Source: Spirochaetes bacterium RBG_16_49_21
Lineage (GTDB): Bacteria > Spirochaetota > UBA4802 > UBA5550
NCBI GenBank assembly: GCA_001829495.1
Contig: MIBJ01000023.1
Coordinates: forward strand, 16,666-53,250
DNA: 36,585 nucleotides
Direction: 5' to 3'
Shown one piece after another: positions 1 through 8,158 of this stretch. A program made the position numbers and the translations under genes. The notes below the pieces were generated by a model. The model did no database searches and was not told the origin of the DNA. It saw only the letters and a program-made list of their open reading frames with translations. Position 1 is the stretch's first letter; each line of letters begins with the position of its first letter.

Positions 1-1
1 C

Positions 2-2713
2 CAGTTCGTGAAGGACAAGGCAACGGGCCTTCCGCAGCAGGCTTCGACCGTGAGCGCCGCTGAAGGCGGGGATGCGCATCCCCGCCTTCAAGGGATTGCC
101 GCGATAAATGCTGCCGCTAAATCTGAAGATAAAGCTACGATAATACCGGAGCATGGAATAAAACGCATGGTGCTCGAGGTCGCGGCCGAGCCGATCGATA
201 AGAAGGCGTCCCCGGGGAAGGATTTTGAAGGCGCCGCCGTCCTCATCACCGATGACGGACGCGGCATAGCGAAGAATCTGCAGAAGCTATTCATGGTCAA
301 GAAGGCGACCGTCGAGATACTCGATCTTAAAATAGCTTCTGATGAAGGAAAACTTCAGGCTGAGATCGGCCGGATCGGGAAATCAATGAAGCTTAACGCG
401 ATCATTCATCTCTCCCCGCTCGAAGAGTCGAAGCCGATCGAGGATATGAGCTTTACCGAATGGCGGGGAGCGATGTTTCGAAGAGTCAAATCGCTCTATA
501 TGATCGCCAAGGCATTTCAGAAGGATCTCATCGAGAACGCTCAATACGGCAGCGCATGCCTGGTCAGCCTCACCGGCATGGGCGGCACGTTCGGGATCGA
601 ACAATATGAGGCGTCGGATCCGATAGCCGGGGGCGTTACCGGGCTGACCAAGAGCCTCAATAAAGAGCTCGGCGGCGTTCTGGTGAAGTCGATCGACATC
701 AGCCCCGGGCACAAGCCCATGCAGGCAGCCAAGAAAATCATGGAAGAGATCCGGCTCGGCGGCAGGCGCGTTGAGGTAGGATATGTCGGCGATAAGCGGA
801 TGGTGACCCGGGTTGTGGAGCGCAGGCTCGATCCCGGATCAGCGCCGAAGCACGATGTCGAGCCGGGAGCGGTCTTCGTCGTCGCCGGCGGAGGATACGG
901 GATAACCGCCGAAATCGCCAAAGACCTCGCCGCGCACCTGAAGGTGCGGCTCGCACTGGTGTCCATAGAGAAGCTGCCGGAAAATACGGCGCAGATCGCG
1001 GCAATGAGCGAGCCTGAATTCAGCTCGTTCAAGGATACGGTGGTGAACGGGCTCAAGGCGTCGAATGAGCGGGTGACGCCCATGATGATCCAGAAGGAGT
1101 TGGGGAAATATACAACTGCGCTTGATATATACCGGAACATCGTTGAGATGAAGGCCCTTGGAGCGCCGGATGTGGAATACTATTCCTGCGACGTGACCAA
1201 CCCGGCGAGGGTAGCGGAGGTGCTTGCCGAGATACGAAAGAGGTTCGGCGCGATCAACGGAATCATACACGGCGCCGGACTCGAGCAGAGCAAGCTCATG
1301 GAGGACAAGAAATACGAGGACTTCTGCCGCGTGCTCGACGTCAAGGCGGACGGGGCCTTTAACCTGGTCGAGCTCACGAAAAACGACGCGGTGCGGTATT
1401 TCATACCGTTCGCTTCGATATCGGGACGGTTCGGCAATATCGGCCAGACCGATTATTCCGCGGCGAACGACCTCCTGAACAAATACTCACAATTGGTGAA
1501 CCGGCGGTTCGCGGACAGAGGCACGAGGGCCGTTTCCATGAACTGGACCGGATGGAAGGACGTGGGCATGGCGACCCGCGGCAGCATCGCCAGGATATTC
1601 GAACAGAGCGGCATTGATATGATCCCGCTCGAAGTCGGCAGGACCAAGGTGCGCGAGGAGCTCCTTTTCGGCGGCGACGCGGAGGTGCTCGTCGCCGGGA
1701 ACGTGGGGCAGATCGACTGCGACGCCATTGTGGCGGGCCCCCGGACAAAGGATTTCCTCGCAGCCTCAAGTATCATACACGGCGAGCGGGAGCGGTATCC
1801 GATGATCGACGAGCTCGCCGAGCTTGTGCCGGGTAAACGGATCGTGGTGAAGAAAAAGCTCGATCCGAACACGGACCTCTATCTTGCCGATCACGCGATC
1901 GACGGCGTTCCTTATTTCCCGGCGGTCATGGGGATTGAAGCCTTCAGCGAGACCGCGCTTCTTCTCTTCCCGGACAAGCGGGTCCGCACCCTGAAAAACG
2001 TCGAGTTTAAATACCCGGTCAAGCTTCTAAAAGAGAAGCCGGTTGAGATCATCATCACCCTGGAGGCGGCGGCTGAAAGGGGGGGGGATATTGAGATCGC
2101 GGCAAAAATCGAGAGCGAGTTCTTTTCCAAAGACGGGGCCAAGCTGGGCGGCAACCGGCTCCATTTCCGGGCGGATATGATCCTTTCGGAGAATCCCGGG
2201 GAGATGCCGCATATGGAGGGGAACGGAATCATCCTCGCTGCGATAAATCGCCGGGGGAATGAGGATGGCATTAAGATTAAAGATAAGGAGATATACAAGC
2301 GCCTCTTTCACGGGCCGAAGTTCCAGGTGCACGGGGGAGTGCTTGAGATTGATAAAGACGTGATCGTCGGAAAGATCGCAGTAGACGGTGCAGCCCTGTT
2401 CAGCACGGTGGCAAAGCCCCGGTTCGTCGCGACTCCGATGTTCCTTGAAGCTGCACTCCAGAATGCCGGCATCTACGGCATGGTCACCGCGGCCGTCTCG
2501 TCGCTCCCCGAGGCCATAGGCGAGATATCCTTTAAGCCGGTTCCGGACGATGTATCCGAGCTTTATGTGTGGGCCCGGCACGTCGGCGTCACCAACGGCG
2601 GAAATCTTTACCATACCCAGATCGTGGACAAGGACGGCAACGTGTACGCAGCGCTCCGGGATTATCGTATGATTAATACCGGCGAGCTAACTGAGGGTGA
2701 GCGGTTTGAATAA
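2..2713 (+). CDS. Type I polyketide/PUFA synthase, C-terminal KR-DH part (5' end outside window)
   Basis: The reading frame is open to the left edge, so this is the 3' part of a larger gene; the GTG at position 8 is probably internal. Numbering from that GTG, residues about 70-275 look like the structural (pseudo-Rossmann) half of a ketoreductase. Residues about 285-560 are the catalytic half, with the nucleotide-binding stretch GGGYGITAEIA near 291, a Ser near 470 (SISG) and the catalytic Tyr in TDYSAAND near 482. Residues about 600-895 form a double-hotdog dehydratase with HAIDGVPYFP (HxxxGxxxxP) near 628 and a second half containing EAALQNAG near 812, where the usual Asp is Glu. The KR-DH order matches the C-terminus of PfaA-like PUFA synthases and iterative PKSs. 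KS, AT and ACP domains are expected upstream and cannot be seen. The downstream PPTase, which activates ACPs, overlaps the 3' end and supports the call. A 30-bp palindrome lies in the linker before KR. Confidence 0.85.
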   Translation, partial: QFVKDKATGLPQQASTVSAAEGGDAHPRLQGIAAINAAAKSEDKATIIPEHGIKRMVLEVAAEPIDKKASPGKDFEGAAVLITDDGRGIAKNLQKLFMVKKATVEILDLKIASDEGKLQAEIGRIGKSMKLNAIIHLSPLEESKPIEDMSFTEWRGAMFRRVKSLYMIAKAFQKDLIENAQYGSACLVSLTGMGGTFGIEQYEASDPIAGGVTGLTKSLNKELGGVLVKSIDISPGHKPMQAAKKIMEEIRLGGRRVEVGYVGDKRMVTRVVERRLDPGSAPKHDVEPGAVFVVAGGGYGITAEIAKDLAAHLKVRLALVSIEKLPENTAQIAAMSEPEFSSFKDTVVNGLKASNERVTPMMIQKELGKYTTALDIYRNIVEMKALGAPDVEYYSCDVTNPARVAEVLAEIRKRFGAINGIIHGAGLEQSKLMEDKKYEDFCRVLDVKADGAFNLVELTKNDAVRYFIPFASISGRFGNIGQTDYSAANDLLNKYSQLVNRRFADRGTRAVSMNWTGWKDVGMATRGSIARIFEQSGIDMIPLEVGRTKVREELLFGGDAEVLVAGNVGQIDCDAIVAGPRTKDFLAASSIIHGERERYPMIDELAELVPGKRIVVKKKLDPNTDLYLADHAIDGVPYFPAVMGIEAFSETALLLFPDKRVRTLKNVEFKYPVKLLKEKPVEIIITLEAAAERGGDIEIAAKIESEFFSKDGAKLGGNRLHFRADMILSENPGEMPHMEGNGIILAAINRRGNEDGIKIKDKEIYKRLFHGPKFQVHGGVLEIDKDVIVGKIAVDGAALFSTVAKPRFVATPMFLEAALQNAGIYGMVTAAVSSLPEAIGEISFKPVPDDVSELYVWARHVGVTNGGNLYHTQIVDKDGNVYAALRDYRMINTGELTEGERFE
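61..90. repeat. Perfect 30-bp palindrome inserted in frame in the PKS gene
   Basis: The sequence reads TGAAGGCGGGGATGC and then its exact reverse complement, centred between 75 and 76. The identical 30 bp occurs at 20913-20942, as the tip of a larger intergenic hairpin. Here it encodes about ten residues (AEGGDAHPRL) in a low-complexity linker without disturbing the frame. The bases after it (aggg) also match the intergenic copy. Confidence 0.9.
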
Positions 2714-3473
2714 CGTCATTGAAGCGCTCGAACAGCGCGGCCTTATACTCGCGGTCATGGAGATCTCATCCATCCGCCCGCTCGCGGAAAAGGAGTGCGG
2801 CCAAGTGTGGCGCCTCATCCTCTCGCCGGAGGAGATATCCTGCCTGAACGGAATGAAGGTCATGAAACGGAGGTGTGATTTTCTCTCCGGCCGCATAGCG
2901 GGAAAGCGCGCGGTCAGGCGATTCATGAAAATGAAACGGATTCCGGGGTCGGATCGCGCTGATCCCGGATTTCAGGATATCGATATACGGCGCACCGGCA
3001 CGGGCGCGCCCCGGGTCTATCTGAATAATTCCCCCGGGGGCATGGGCATATCCATCTCCCATTCCCCCTTTTACGCGGCGTCGGCGGTCTGCTCCGGCGC
3101 ACAATACGCCGGCATCGGCATCGATATCGAGAAGATCGAACCGCGTCACGAATCGCTCCTGCACGTCGCCTTCCGCCCCTCCGAGATACGCGCGCTCCAA
3201 AGGGGGAGCCGGCAAAATCCCGGCGCTCCGCCTGAACAGGTCACCCGTTACTGGTCCTTGAAGGAGGCCGTGCTTAAGTCGATGGGAATCGGCCTCAACG
3301 TCGATCTCAAGGATATCGAGATCAGCGAAAACGATTCGGGAGCGGTCCGCGTCGCCTGTGAAAACGAAGTGAAGGAGCGCCTGAGCCGACTCGGCAATCA
3401 TTATATCGATGCGGCGAGCTATCTCGTCGGCGATCATGTGCTGTCGGTGGCTATGCTGGTGAGAGGGGACTGA
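2706..3473 (+). CDS. Sfp-type 4'-phosphopantetheinyl transferase
   Basis: Transfers phosphopantetheine from CoA to the conserved Ser of acyl-carrier domains. Family motifs are visible: SISHSPF near residue 117, the Mg-binding GIDIEKIE near 137, and RYWSLKEAVLKSMG near 181, matching the (F/W)(S/T)xKEA signature. About 255 residues is normal for the Sfp/EntD type. I start it at TTG 2706 because GAGGG (2693-2697) lies about 8 nt upstream; a GTG at 2697 is in frame but has no well-placed ribosome site. Either start overlaps the end of the PKS gene, so the two are very likely cotranscribed and the PKS carrier domains are the likely substrate. The TGA stop (3471-3473) is the first three bases of the dispersed TGACCTCA element that follows. 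Confidence 0.9.
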   Translation: MNNVIEALEQRGLILAVMEISSIRPLAEKECGQVWRLILSPEEISCLNGMKVMKRRCDFLSGRIAGKRAVRRFMKMKRIPGSDRADPGFQDIDIRRTGTGAPRVYLNNSPGGMGISISHSPFYAASAVCSGAQYAGIGIDIEKIEPRHESLLHVAFRPSEIRALQRGSRQNPGAPPEQVTRYWSLKEAVLKSMGIGLNVDLKDIEISENDSGAVRVACENEVKERLSRLGNHYIDAASYLVGDHVLSVAMLVRGD

Positions 3474-3581
3474 CCTCATCCCCCCCGTCCCCCCTTCTCC
3501 TCAATAAGAGAAGGGGGGTGCATTAGGCTTATTGTTATAAGCGCCCCTCTCCAATTTGGAGAGGGGGTGGGGGTGAGGTCA
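3471..3581. repeat. Twin-hairpin dispersed element, copy R1
   Basis: This 111-bp element is bounded by TGACCTCA (3471-3478) and TGAGGTCA (3574-3581). Hairpin A has 11-bp perfect arms at 3489-3499 and 3508-3518. Hairpin B has 11-bp perfect arms at 3544-3554 and 3556-3566 around a single base. The same design and nearly the same hairpins recur in the same orientation at 23488-23597. It fills most of the PPTase to acyl-CoA dehydrogenase spacer. Confidence 0.85.
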
Positions 3582-3659
3582 GTCTTTGTAAGAGATAACC
3601 GGGTAGCTGCTATACAGCATTTTATAAATGGCTAGAGTGTTGAACCTAAGGAGAAAATA

Positions 3660-5480
3660 ATGGCGATAAAATATAATGATCTGCAATTCATAATCGAGAA
3701 ATGCCTTGACTGGGAGATGCTTTCCTCGGTCCAGGGCAGGGAATCCAGCCCGGACGACTACGTGATGAGCCTCAAAACGATCGCGCAATTCTGCGAAAAC
3801 CAGGTCGAGCCTGCTGCAGAGGAGATCGACGCGGAGGGCTGCCGCCTTGATGTCTCCGCCGACGGGAAGCGTGAAGTGTGCATCCCCGAGGCGATGAGGC
3901 GAAATATCAAGAGCCTCATTGATCTTGGATTCTTCTGCGGAGCGACCATCCCTGAAGAAGCAGGAGGTTTCGGCCTCCCCCTGACCTCATTTTTCGCAGT
4001 CGGCGAGATCCTTTCCATGTCCGACGGGAGCATCGGCCTTTCGCCCATGCTCCAGGAGGGGTGCGGCCAGGTAATTTGCGAATACGCGAATGAAATCATC
4101 AAAAAGGATTACCTGCCGAAGCTTATGAGCGGCGAGCGGATCTGCAGCATGGGACTGACGGAGCCGGGCGCGGGCAGCGATCTCGCGGTGATGCAGACTG
4201 CCGCGGTTCCGGCAGAACCCGGCGATCATTCGCCGCGGGTAGAGGAGCTCCGCAAGATGGGTGACGTGTATCTCGTGAGCGGCACCAAGATATTCATAAC
4301 GAACGGGTTCGGCGACGTGCTGGTGCTCGCGAAGACGCCGGAGGGGATCAGCATGTTCCTCGTGTACCAGGAGGATAAGACGGTTGCGCGCGTTGAAAAA
4401 AAGCTCGGGATCAAAGGATCCCCTACCTGCGAGATTTTTTTCGATAAATCGCCCGGCGTCCTCGTCGGAAAACTCGGCGAGGGCCTGGTGCCCAATATGA
4501 TCAAGCTCATGCACATTGCGCGACTCGGGGTCGCCACCCAGGGGCTCGGGATCGCGCAGAAGGCGCACGAAATGGCGGTCAATTACGCGACGAACGACCG
4601 CGTCCAGTTCGGCAAGAAGATCGCCGAGCTTCCGCCGGTGCGGCAGATACTTTTCGAGGACGAGATCGCCCTGCAGGCGTCGCGGATACTCACGTATACC
4701 GCGGCGTATTATTTCGATCTGGTCGAGGCCGCCAGGACGGCGATTAAGAAGAGGCCGGCGGAAGCGGACGAGCTCAGGAAAAAGCTTCAGCGCTATCTGC
4801 GTATAGCAGGGATTTACATCTCGCTCGCGAAGCTGGACGCGTCCGAGCTCTCGAACCGTGTAACCTACAATTCGACGCAGGTTTACGGCGGCTACGGTTT
4901 CACCAAGGAATATCCCCTCGAGCGGCTGTACCGCGACGCCAGGATCACGAGCATCTACGAGGGCACAAGCCAGATACAGATCGAACAGGTATTCAATGAA
5001 ACCTACTATTTCGACAAGCTCGGCCTCATCAACCAGTACAAGCTGGGCGACGGCCGCTCTTTTGTCGAGAACGACAGGAACCGGCTTTTTTTCGACAATA
5101 TGCTGAATGACTACAAGGAGGAGGCGTCGCGGCGATCGGCAGGCAAAAGTTCGGTCCAGGCAATGCTCCGCGACCTCGACCGGATGCGCGGATGCCTCAA
5201 AGAGGCGCGCGAGCGCCTGTTCGCGGAAGAGCGGAAGCGGGGCAAGGACGAAGGCCGGCGTTTCAATGCGCTCAACCAGATGTATTACGTCGATCTCGTG
5301 GGGGAGATACTCAAGGGATATCTTCTCCTCCGCCAGGCGACAATATCGGATCATAAGGAGGCGGTCGCCAAGGCGTATATCGCCCGTGCTGTTATACGCG
5401 CCGATTATCTTAAGAACATGGTAACATCCGGAATCGAGGACGTCATCAACGGCGATTATCTGAAAGTTGTTTCTACATAA
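3660..5480 (+). CDS. Acyl-CoA dehydrogenase, large (about 600 aa) type
   Basis: FAD-dependent alpha,beta-dehydrogenation of an acyl-CoA, passing electrons to ETF. Motifs include MGLTEPGAGSDLA near residue 163 (FAD/substrate loop), RVQFGKKIAELPPVRQ near 315, and YGGYGFTKEYPLERLYRDAR followed by IYEGTSQIQ, whose Glu (about 434) is the expected catalytic base. The extra 120-150 C-terminal residues match the long subfamily with an added helical domain, whose substrates are varied. ATG 3660 is preceded by AAGGAG at good spacing. It follows the PKS/PPTase genes in the same direction but is separated by repeat R1, so it may be transcribed separately. Its substrate is not readable from sequence; a link to the PKS product or to beta-oxidation of the acid imported by the next operon is inference. 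Confidence 0.92.
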   Translation: MAIKYNDLQFIIEKCLDWEMLSSVQGRESSPDDYVMSLKTIAQFCENQVEPAAEEIDAEGCRLDVSADGKREVCIPEAMRRNIKSLIDLGFFCGATIPEEAGGFGLPLTSFFAVGEILSMSDGSIGLSPMLQEGCGQVICEYANEIIKKDYLPKLMSGERICSMGLTEPGAGSDLAVMQTAAVPAEPGDHSPRVEELRKMGDVYLVSGTKIFITNGFGDVLVLAKTPEGISMFLVYQEDKTVARVEKKLGIKGSPTCEIFFDKSPGVLVGKLGEGLVPNMIKLMHIARLGVATQGLGIAQKAHEMAVNYATNDRVQFGKKIAELPPVRQILFEDEIALQASRILTYTAAYYFDLVEAARTAIKKRPAEADELRKKLQRYLRIAGIYISLAKLDASELSNRVTYNSTQVYGGYGFTKEYPLERLYRDARITSIYEGTSQIQIEQVFNETYYFDKLGLINQYKLGDGRSFVENDRNRLFFDNMLNDYKEEASRRSAGKSSVQAMLRDLDRMRGCLKEARERLFAEERKRGKDEGRRFNALNQMYYVDLVGEILKGYLLLRQATISDHKEAVAKAYIARAVIRADYLKNMVTSGIEDVINGDYLKVVST

Positions 5481-5868
5481 TAATCATTTTTGTTTAGATT
5501 TTTATGCAAACCGAGTGTCGCGTCTTTTTTCCTGAATAATGATTAATTTGTTGACTTTTAATGTAATTTTTTAATATAAACTGACTAAATATATTATTCG
5601 CTTTTTTATTAATTAATGATCTGTATTTTTAAAAATGGGTAGGGAGATGGAGTCTCCTTTAAAATAAAAACGGACTTCAGGGAAAGAGCTATCTGCTCAT
5701 TTCGGGAAAAGCAATTCATCTATATGAAATCCAATTGCGCAATAAAAATAATCGAGGAAGTTTGATCTCAAATCGGCTACTTAATTTTGACATAATTGAG
5801 GTATGATCTAATGAATAGTAACATCCAGGTTACAGAGAAACAAAATTAATGTAAAGGGGGAATTACCA
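5481..5868. other. AT-rich intergenic region upstream of the LIV operon
   Basis: These 388 bp contain no convincing ORF, RNA gene or strong hairpin. Base composition is visibly more AT-rich than the flanking genes. The right end carries a candidate -35 (TTGACA, 5787-5792) and a good ribosome site (AAAGGGGG, 5853-5860) for the binding-protein gene. Confidence 0.6.
5787..5812 (+). promoter_or_regulatory. Candidate promoter of the LIV operon
   Basis: A perfect TTGACA at 5787-5792 is followed by TCTAAT at 5807-5812. The 14-bp spacer is short for sigma70, so the -10 assignment is weak. Position and AT-rich context fit a promoter for the gene starting at 5869. Confidence 0.3.
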
Positions 5869-7185
5869 ATGAAGAAGTTGAGCAAGAAAATTTTATTATT
5901 GGCCGTGGTCTTCTTATTTGCGCTGTCGTTCTCTGTGGGTGTATTTGCGCAGGAGATCAAGATTGGCGTGATCGGCCCGATGAAGTTTGTGCAGGGTCAG
6001 GGTCATTGGAATGGCGCGGTCCTGGCCGCCGAAGAGATTAACGCCAAAGGAGGCATTCTGGTTGGCTCCCAAAAGATGAAAATCAAGCTGGTTAAAGCGG
6101 ATTCCAACGAATTTCTCAATGTCACGGACGCCACCAATGCCATGGAGCGGCTCCTCACGAGCGACAAGGTGGACTTTATTGTGGGCGGTTTCCGGACCGA
6201 GGCCGTTCTGGCCATGCAGGACATCGCTATGGAGAAGAAGAAGATTTTTATCGGCTGCGGGGCAGCCCATCCCGAGCTCTGCCAGAGGGTGGCCAAGGAT
6301 TATAACACCTACAAATATTTTTTCCGCGGCACGCCTTTCAATTCCACATACCTTGTTAAAACGGCTTTCATTCATTTGGGCACTGTTGCAGCAGTATTAA
6401 AACAAACCTTGAACATCCCCAAAATAAAAGTCGCTGTGGTGGCGGAAAAAGCATTATGGGCGGATCCGATGATCCCGGCGGCAGAGGGCGCCATCCCTAA
6501 AATGGGCATGGAGGTGGCAGGTGTTTGGAGACCATCTTCGGTGGCCACGGATGTTGCCGCCGAACTGTCCGCCATCCAGCGTTCAGGAGCCCATATTATT
6601 TTTACGGTTTTTTCCGCATCAGTGGGAATTCCCTTTGCCAGACAGGCGGGCGAACTCAAGATCCCGGCTATGATGCTCGGTATCAATGTGGAAGCCCAGA
6701 AGGACGGCTTCATGAGGGCCACCCAGGGCAAGGGGAACTATGTGATGTCCTCGAATACCTATTGCCGTGAGGTCGAGTCCAATGAAAACACAAAAGCCTT
6801 TCTTACCGCCTATGTGCGAAGATTCGGCGAGACGCCGACCTATACCGCTGATACCTACTCCGCTATTGTCTATACGCTTGCACCGACCATTACCCAGGCC
6901 GGTACACTGGATGCTGACCGGATAGTGTCTGTCCTGGAAGAGCGTGTGTACAAGAGCGCTTCCGGCACCGTAAAATATATGAAGGATGATCAAGGCCGGC
7001 ACCTCCATGATCTGACATGGGGACCGGGATACCTGACCGGAATTGCCACTCAATGGCAGAACGGCAGGCTGGTGGGAGTCTGGCCCAACAACTGGAAAGC
7101 GACCCCGGATTCGCCACCGGTCACCTACTATGGAATAGTTCCTATTAAGATACCGCCATGGATGATCGAAAAGTATAAGAAATAA
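5869..7185 (+). CDS. LIV-type ABC transporter periplasmic substrate-binding protein
   Basis: Captures a small carboxylate or branched-chain amino acid-like ligand in the periplasm and delivers it to the permeases downstream. It has a clear signal peptide: basic MKKLSKK, then a hydrophobic core, with likely cleavage near residue 27 (VFA/QEI). The mature protein opens with IKIGVIGP and GAVLAAEEINAKGG, typical of type I periplasmic binding proteins (Peripla_BP_6). At 438 residues it is slightly longer than LivJ. The ribosome site AAAGGGGG precedes ATG 5869. An 11-bp-stem hairpin follows the gene, consistent with higher expression of the binding protein than of the membrane parts. The acyl-CoA synthetase in the operon suggests an organic acid rather than a free amino acid as ligand; this is inference. 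Confidence 0.9.
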   Translation: MKKLSKKILLLAVVFLFALSFSVGVFAQEIKIGVIGPMKFVQGQGHWNGAVLAAEEINAKGGILVGSQKMKIKLVKADSNEFLNVTDATNAMERLLTSDKVDFIVGGFRTEAVLAMQDIAMEKKKIFIGCGAAHPELCQRVAKDYNTYKYFFRGTPFNSTYLVKTAFIHLGTVAAVLKQTLNIPKIKVAVVAEKALWADPMIPAAEGAIPKMGMEVAGVWRPSSVATDVAAELSAIQRSGAHIIFTVFSASVGIPFARQAGELKIPAMMLGINVEAQKDGFMRATQGKGNYVMSSNTYCREVESNENTKAFLTAYVRRFGETPTYTADTYSAIVYTLAPTITQAGTLDADRIVSVLEERVYKSASGTVKYMKDDQGRHLHDLTWGPGYLTGIATQWQNGRLVGVWPNNWKATPDSPPVTYYGIVPIKIPPWMIEKYKK

Positions 7186-7204
7186 ATAATCCGGCGTGAA
7201 GCCG

Positions 7205-7245
7205 CCCGCCCCTCCCTACTGAAGCGCGGAGGGGCGGGTGCTTTT
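7205..7245 (+). terminator. Hairpin/attenuator between binding protein and permease genes
   Basis: Perfect 11-bp arms CCCGCCCCTCC (7205-7215) and GGAGGGGCGGG (7228-7238) are followed by TGCTTTTC. The U-tract is short, so this may be a partial terminator or an mRNA-stabilising structure rather than a full stop. The same arrangement is common after binding-protein genes in ABC operons. Confidence 0.6.
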
Positions 7246-7276
7246 CATGTTCTGAGCAAATAATGAGGTTATAATA

Positions 7277-8152
7277 ATGAATCTCGCAATAGACATCATC
7301 ATCAGCGGTCTGATCAGCGGCAGCATATACGCGCTTCTCGCTATCGGTTTTTCCCTTATTTTCGGGGTAGCCCGCATCGTGAATCTCGCCCACACCGCCT
7401 TTTACATGGTGGCCGCCTACTGTATTTACGTCGTCACCCAGAAGATTGGCTTAAACCCCGTGTGGGGCATGGTTGCAGCCTTCGTTCTGGTCACCCTGTT
7501 GGGCATGATTTGCTATAAGTTCTTCATCAACCCCATCCGCGAACACGAGGGTGCCGTGCTGATAGCCACCATAGCCCTGGGCATAATCTTCCAGGAGGTT
7601 ATGTCAAACATATTCACCGGTACCTATTTGAGTGTCCCCGCACTCATAGAGGGATATTTCACCATCTTGGGTGTAAAAGTTTTTTTTCAACAGCTCCTCA
7701 CATTTGGCGCGACCTTGTTCATAATGGCGGTATTGTGGGCGCTTTTGAGGAGGACCAAACTGGGTTTGGCCATCCGATCCACCGCTCAAGACCGGGAAGT
7801 TGCCAACCTCATGGGAATTAATGAAGCCCGGGTTGCCATGGTTACCATGGGACTCTCCGTCGGATTGGCCGCCCTCACCGGCTCTGTGGTCGTACCCCTC
7901 ACCATACTTGAGCCGCACATGTGGCTCAGCCCGCTGATCATGATGATGGCGGTCGTGGTACTGGGCGGCCTCGGCAGCCTTAAGGGCAGCTTCATCGGTG
8001 CGTACATACTGGGCTTTGCAGAGGCATTGGTGGTGTTTCTTGCTCCCATGGGCGCTTTTCTGAAGGGTTCGGTGGCCCTGTCAATCATGATCCTGGTATT
8101 GCTCCTCCGTCCTGAGGGCCTCTTTGGCGTGTATTTCGAGGAAGAAAGGTAG
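7277..8152 (+). CDS. livH: LIV-type ABC transporter permease (LivH family)
   Basis: One of two inner-membrane subunits of the branched-chain amino acid/carboxylate uptake channel. The N-terminus (IIISGLISGSIYALLAIGFS followed by LIFGVARIVNLAHTAFYM) is the conserved LivH opening. The family loop TKLGLAIRSTAQDREVANLM (near residue 165) and VVVLGGLGSLKGSFIGAYIL (near 231) are also present. Hydropathy by eye gives about eight membrane helices; 291 residues is the usual length. GAGG at 7264-7267 serves ATG 7277. It directly precedes the LivM gene. Confidence 0.93.
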   Translation: MNLAIDIIISGLISGSIYALLAIGFSLIFGVARIVNLAHTAFYMVAAYCIYVVTQKIGLNPVWGMVAAFVLVTLLGMICYKFFINPIREHEGAVLIATIALGIIFQEVMSNIFTGTYLSVPALIEGYFTILGVKVFFQQLLTFGATLFIMAVLWALLRRTKLGLAIRSTAQDREVANLMGINEARVAMVTMGLSVGLAALTGSVVVPLTILEPHMWLSPLIMMMAVVVLGGLGSLKGSFIGAYILGFAEALVVFLAPMGAFLKGSVALSIMILVLLLRPEGLFGVYFEEER

Positions 8153-8158
8153 ATAACT

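Noticed and set aside
541..1140. Long minus-strand frames within the PKS gene
   Set aside because: Shadows of the KR coding sequence; Ser/Arg/Pro-rich with no recognisable domain.
215..1700. Two separate ketoreductases in the PKS
   Set aside because: The first Rossmann-like half lacks the nucleotide motif and catalytic Tyr and is best read as the structural half of one KR.
3987..5354. 455-codon open frame on the minus strand inside the acyl-CoA dehydrogenase gene
   Set aside because: It is an antisense shadow of a gene with clear catalytic motifs; its translation shows no family motif and is Arg/His/Leu-biased.
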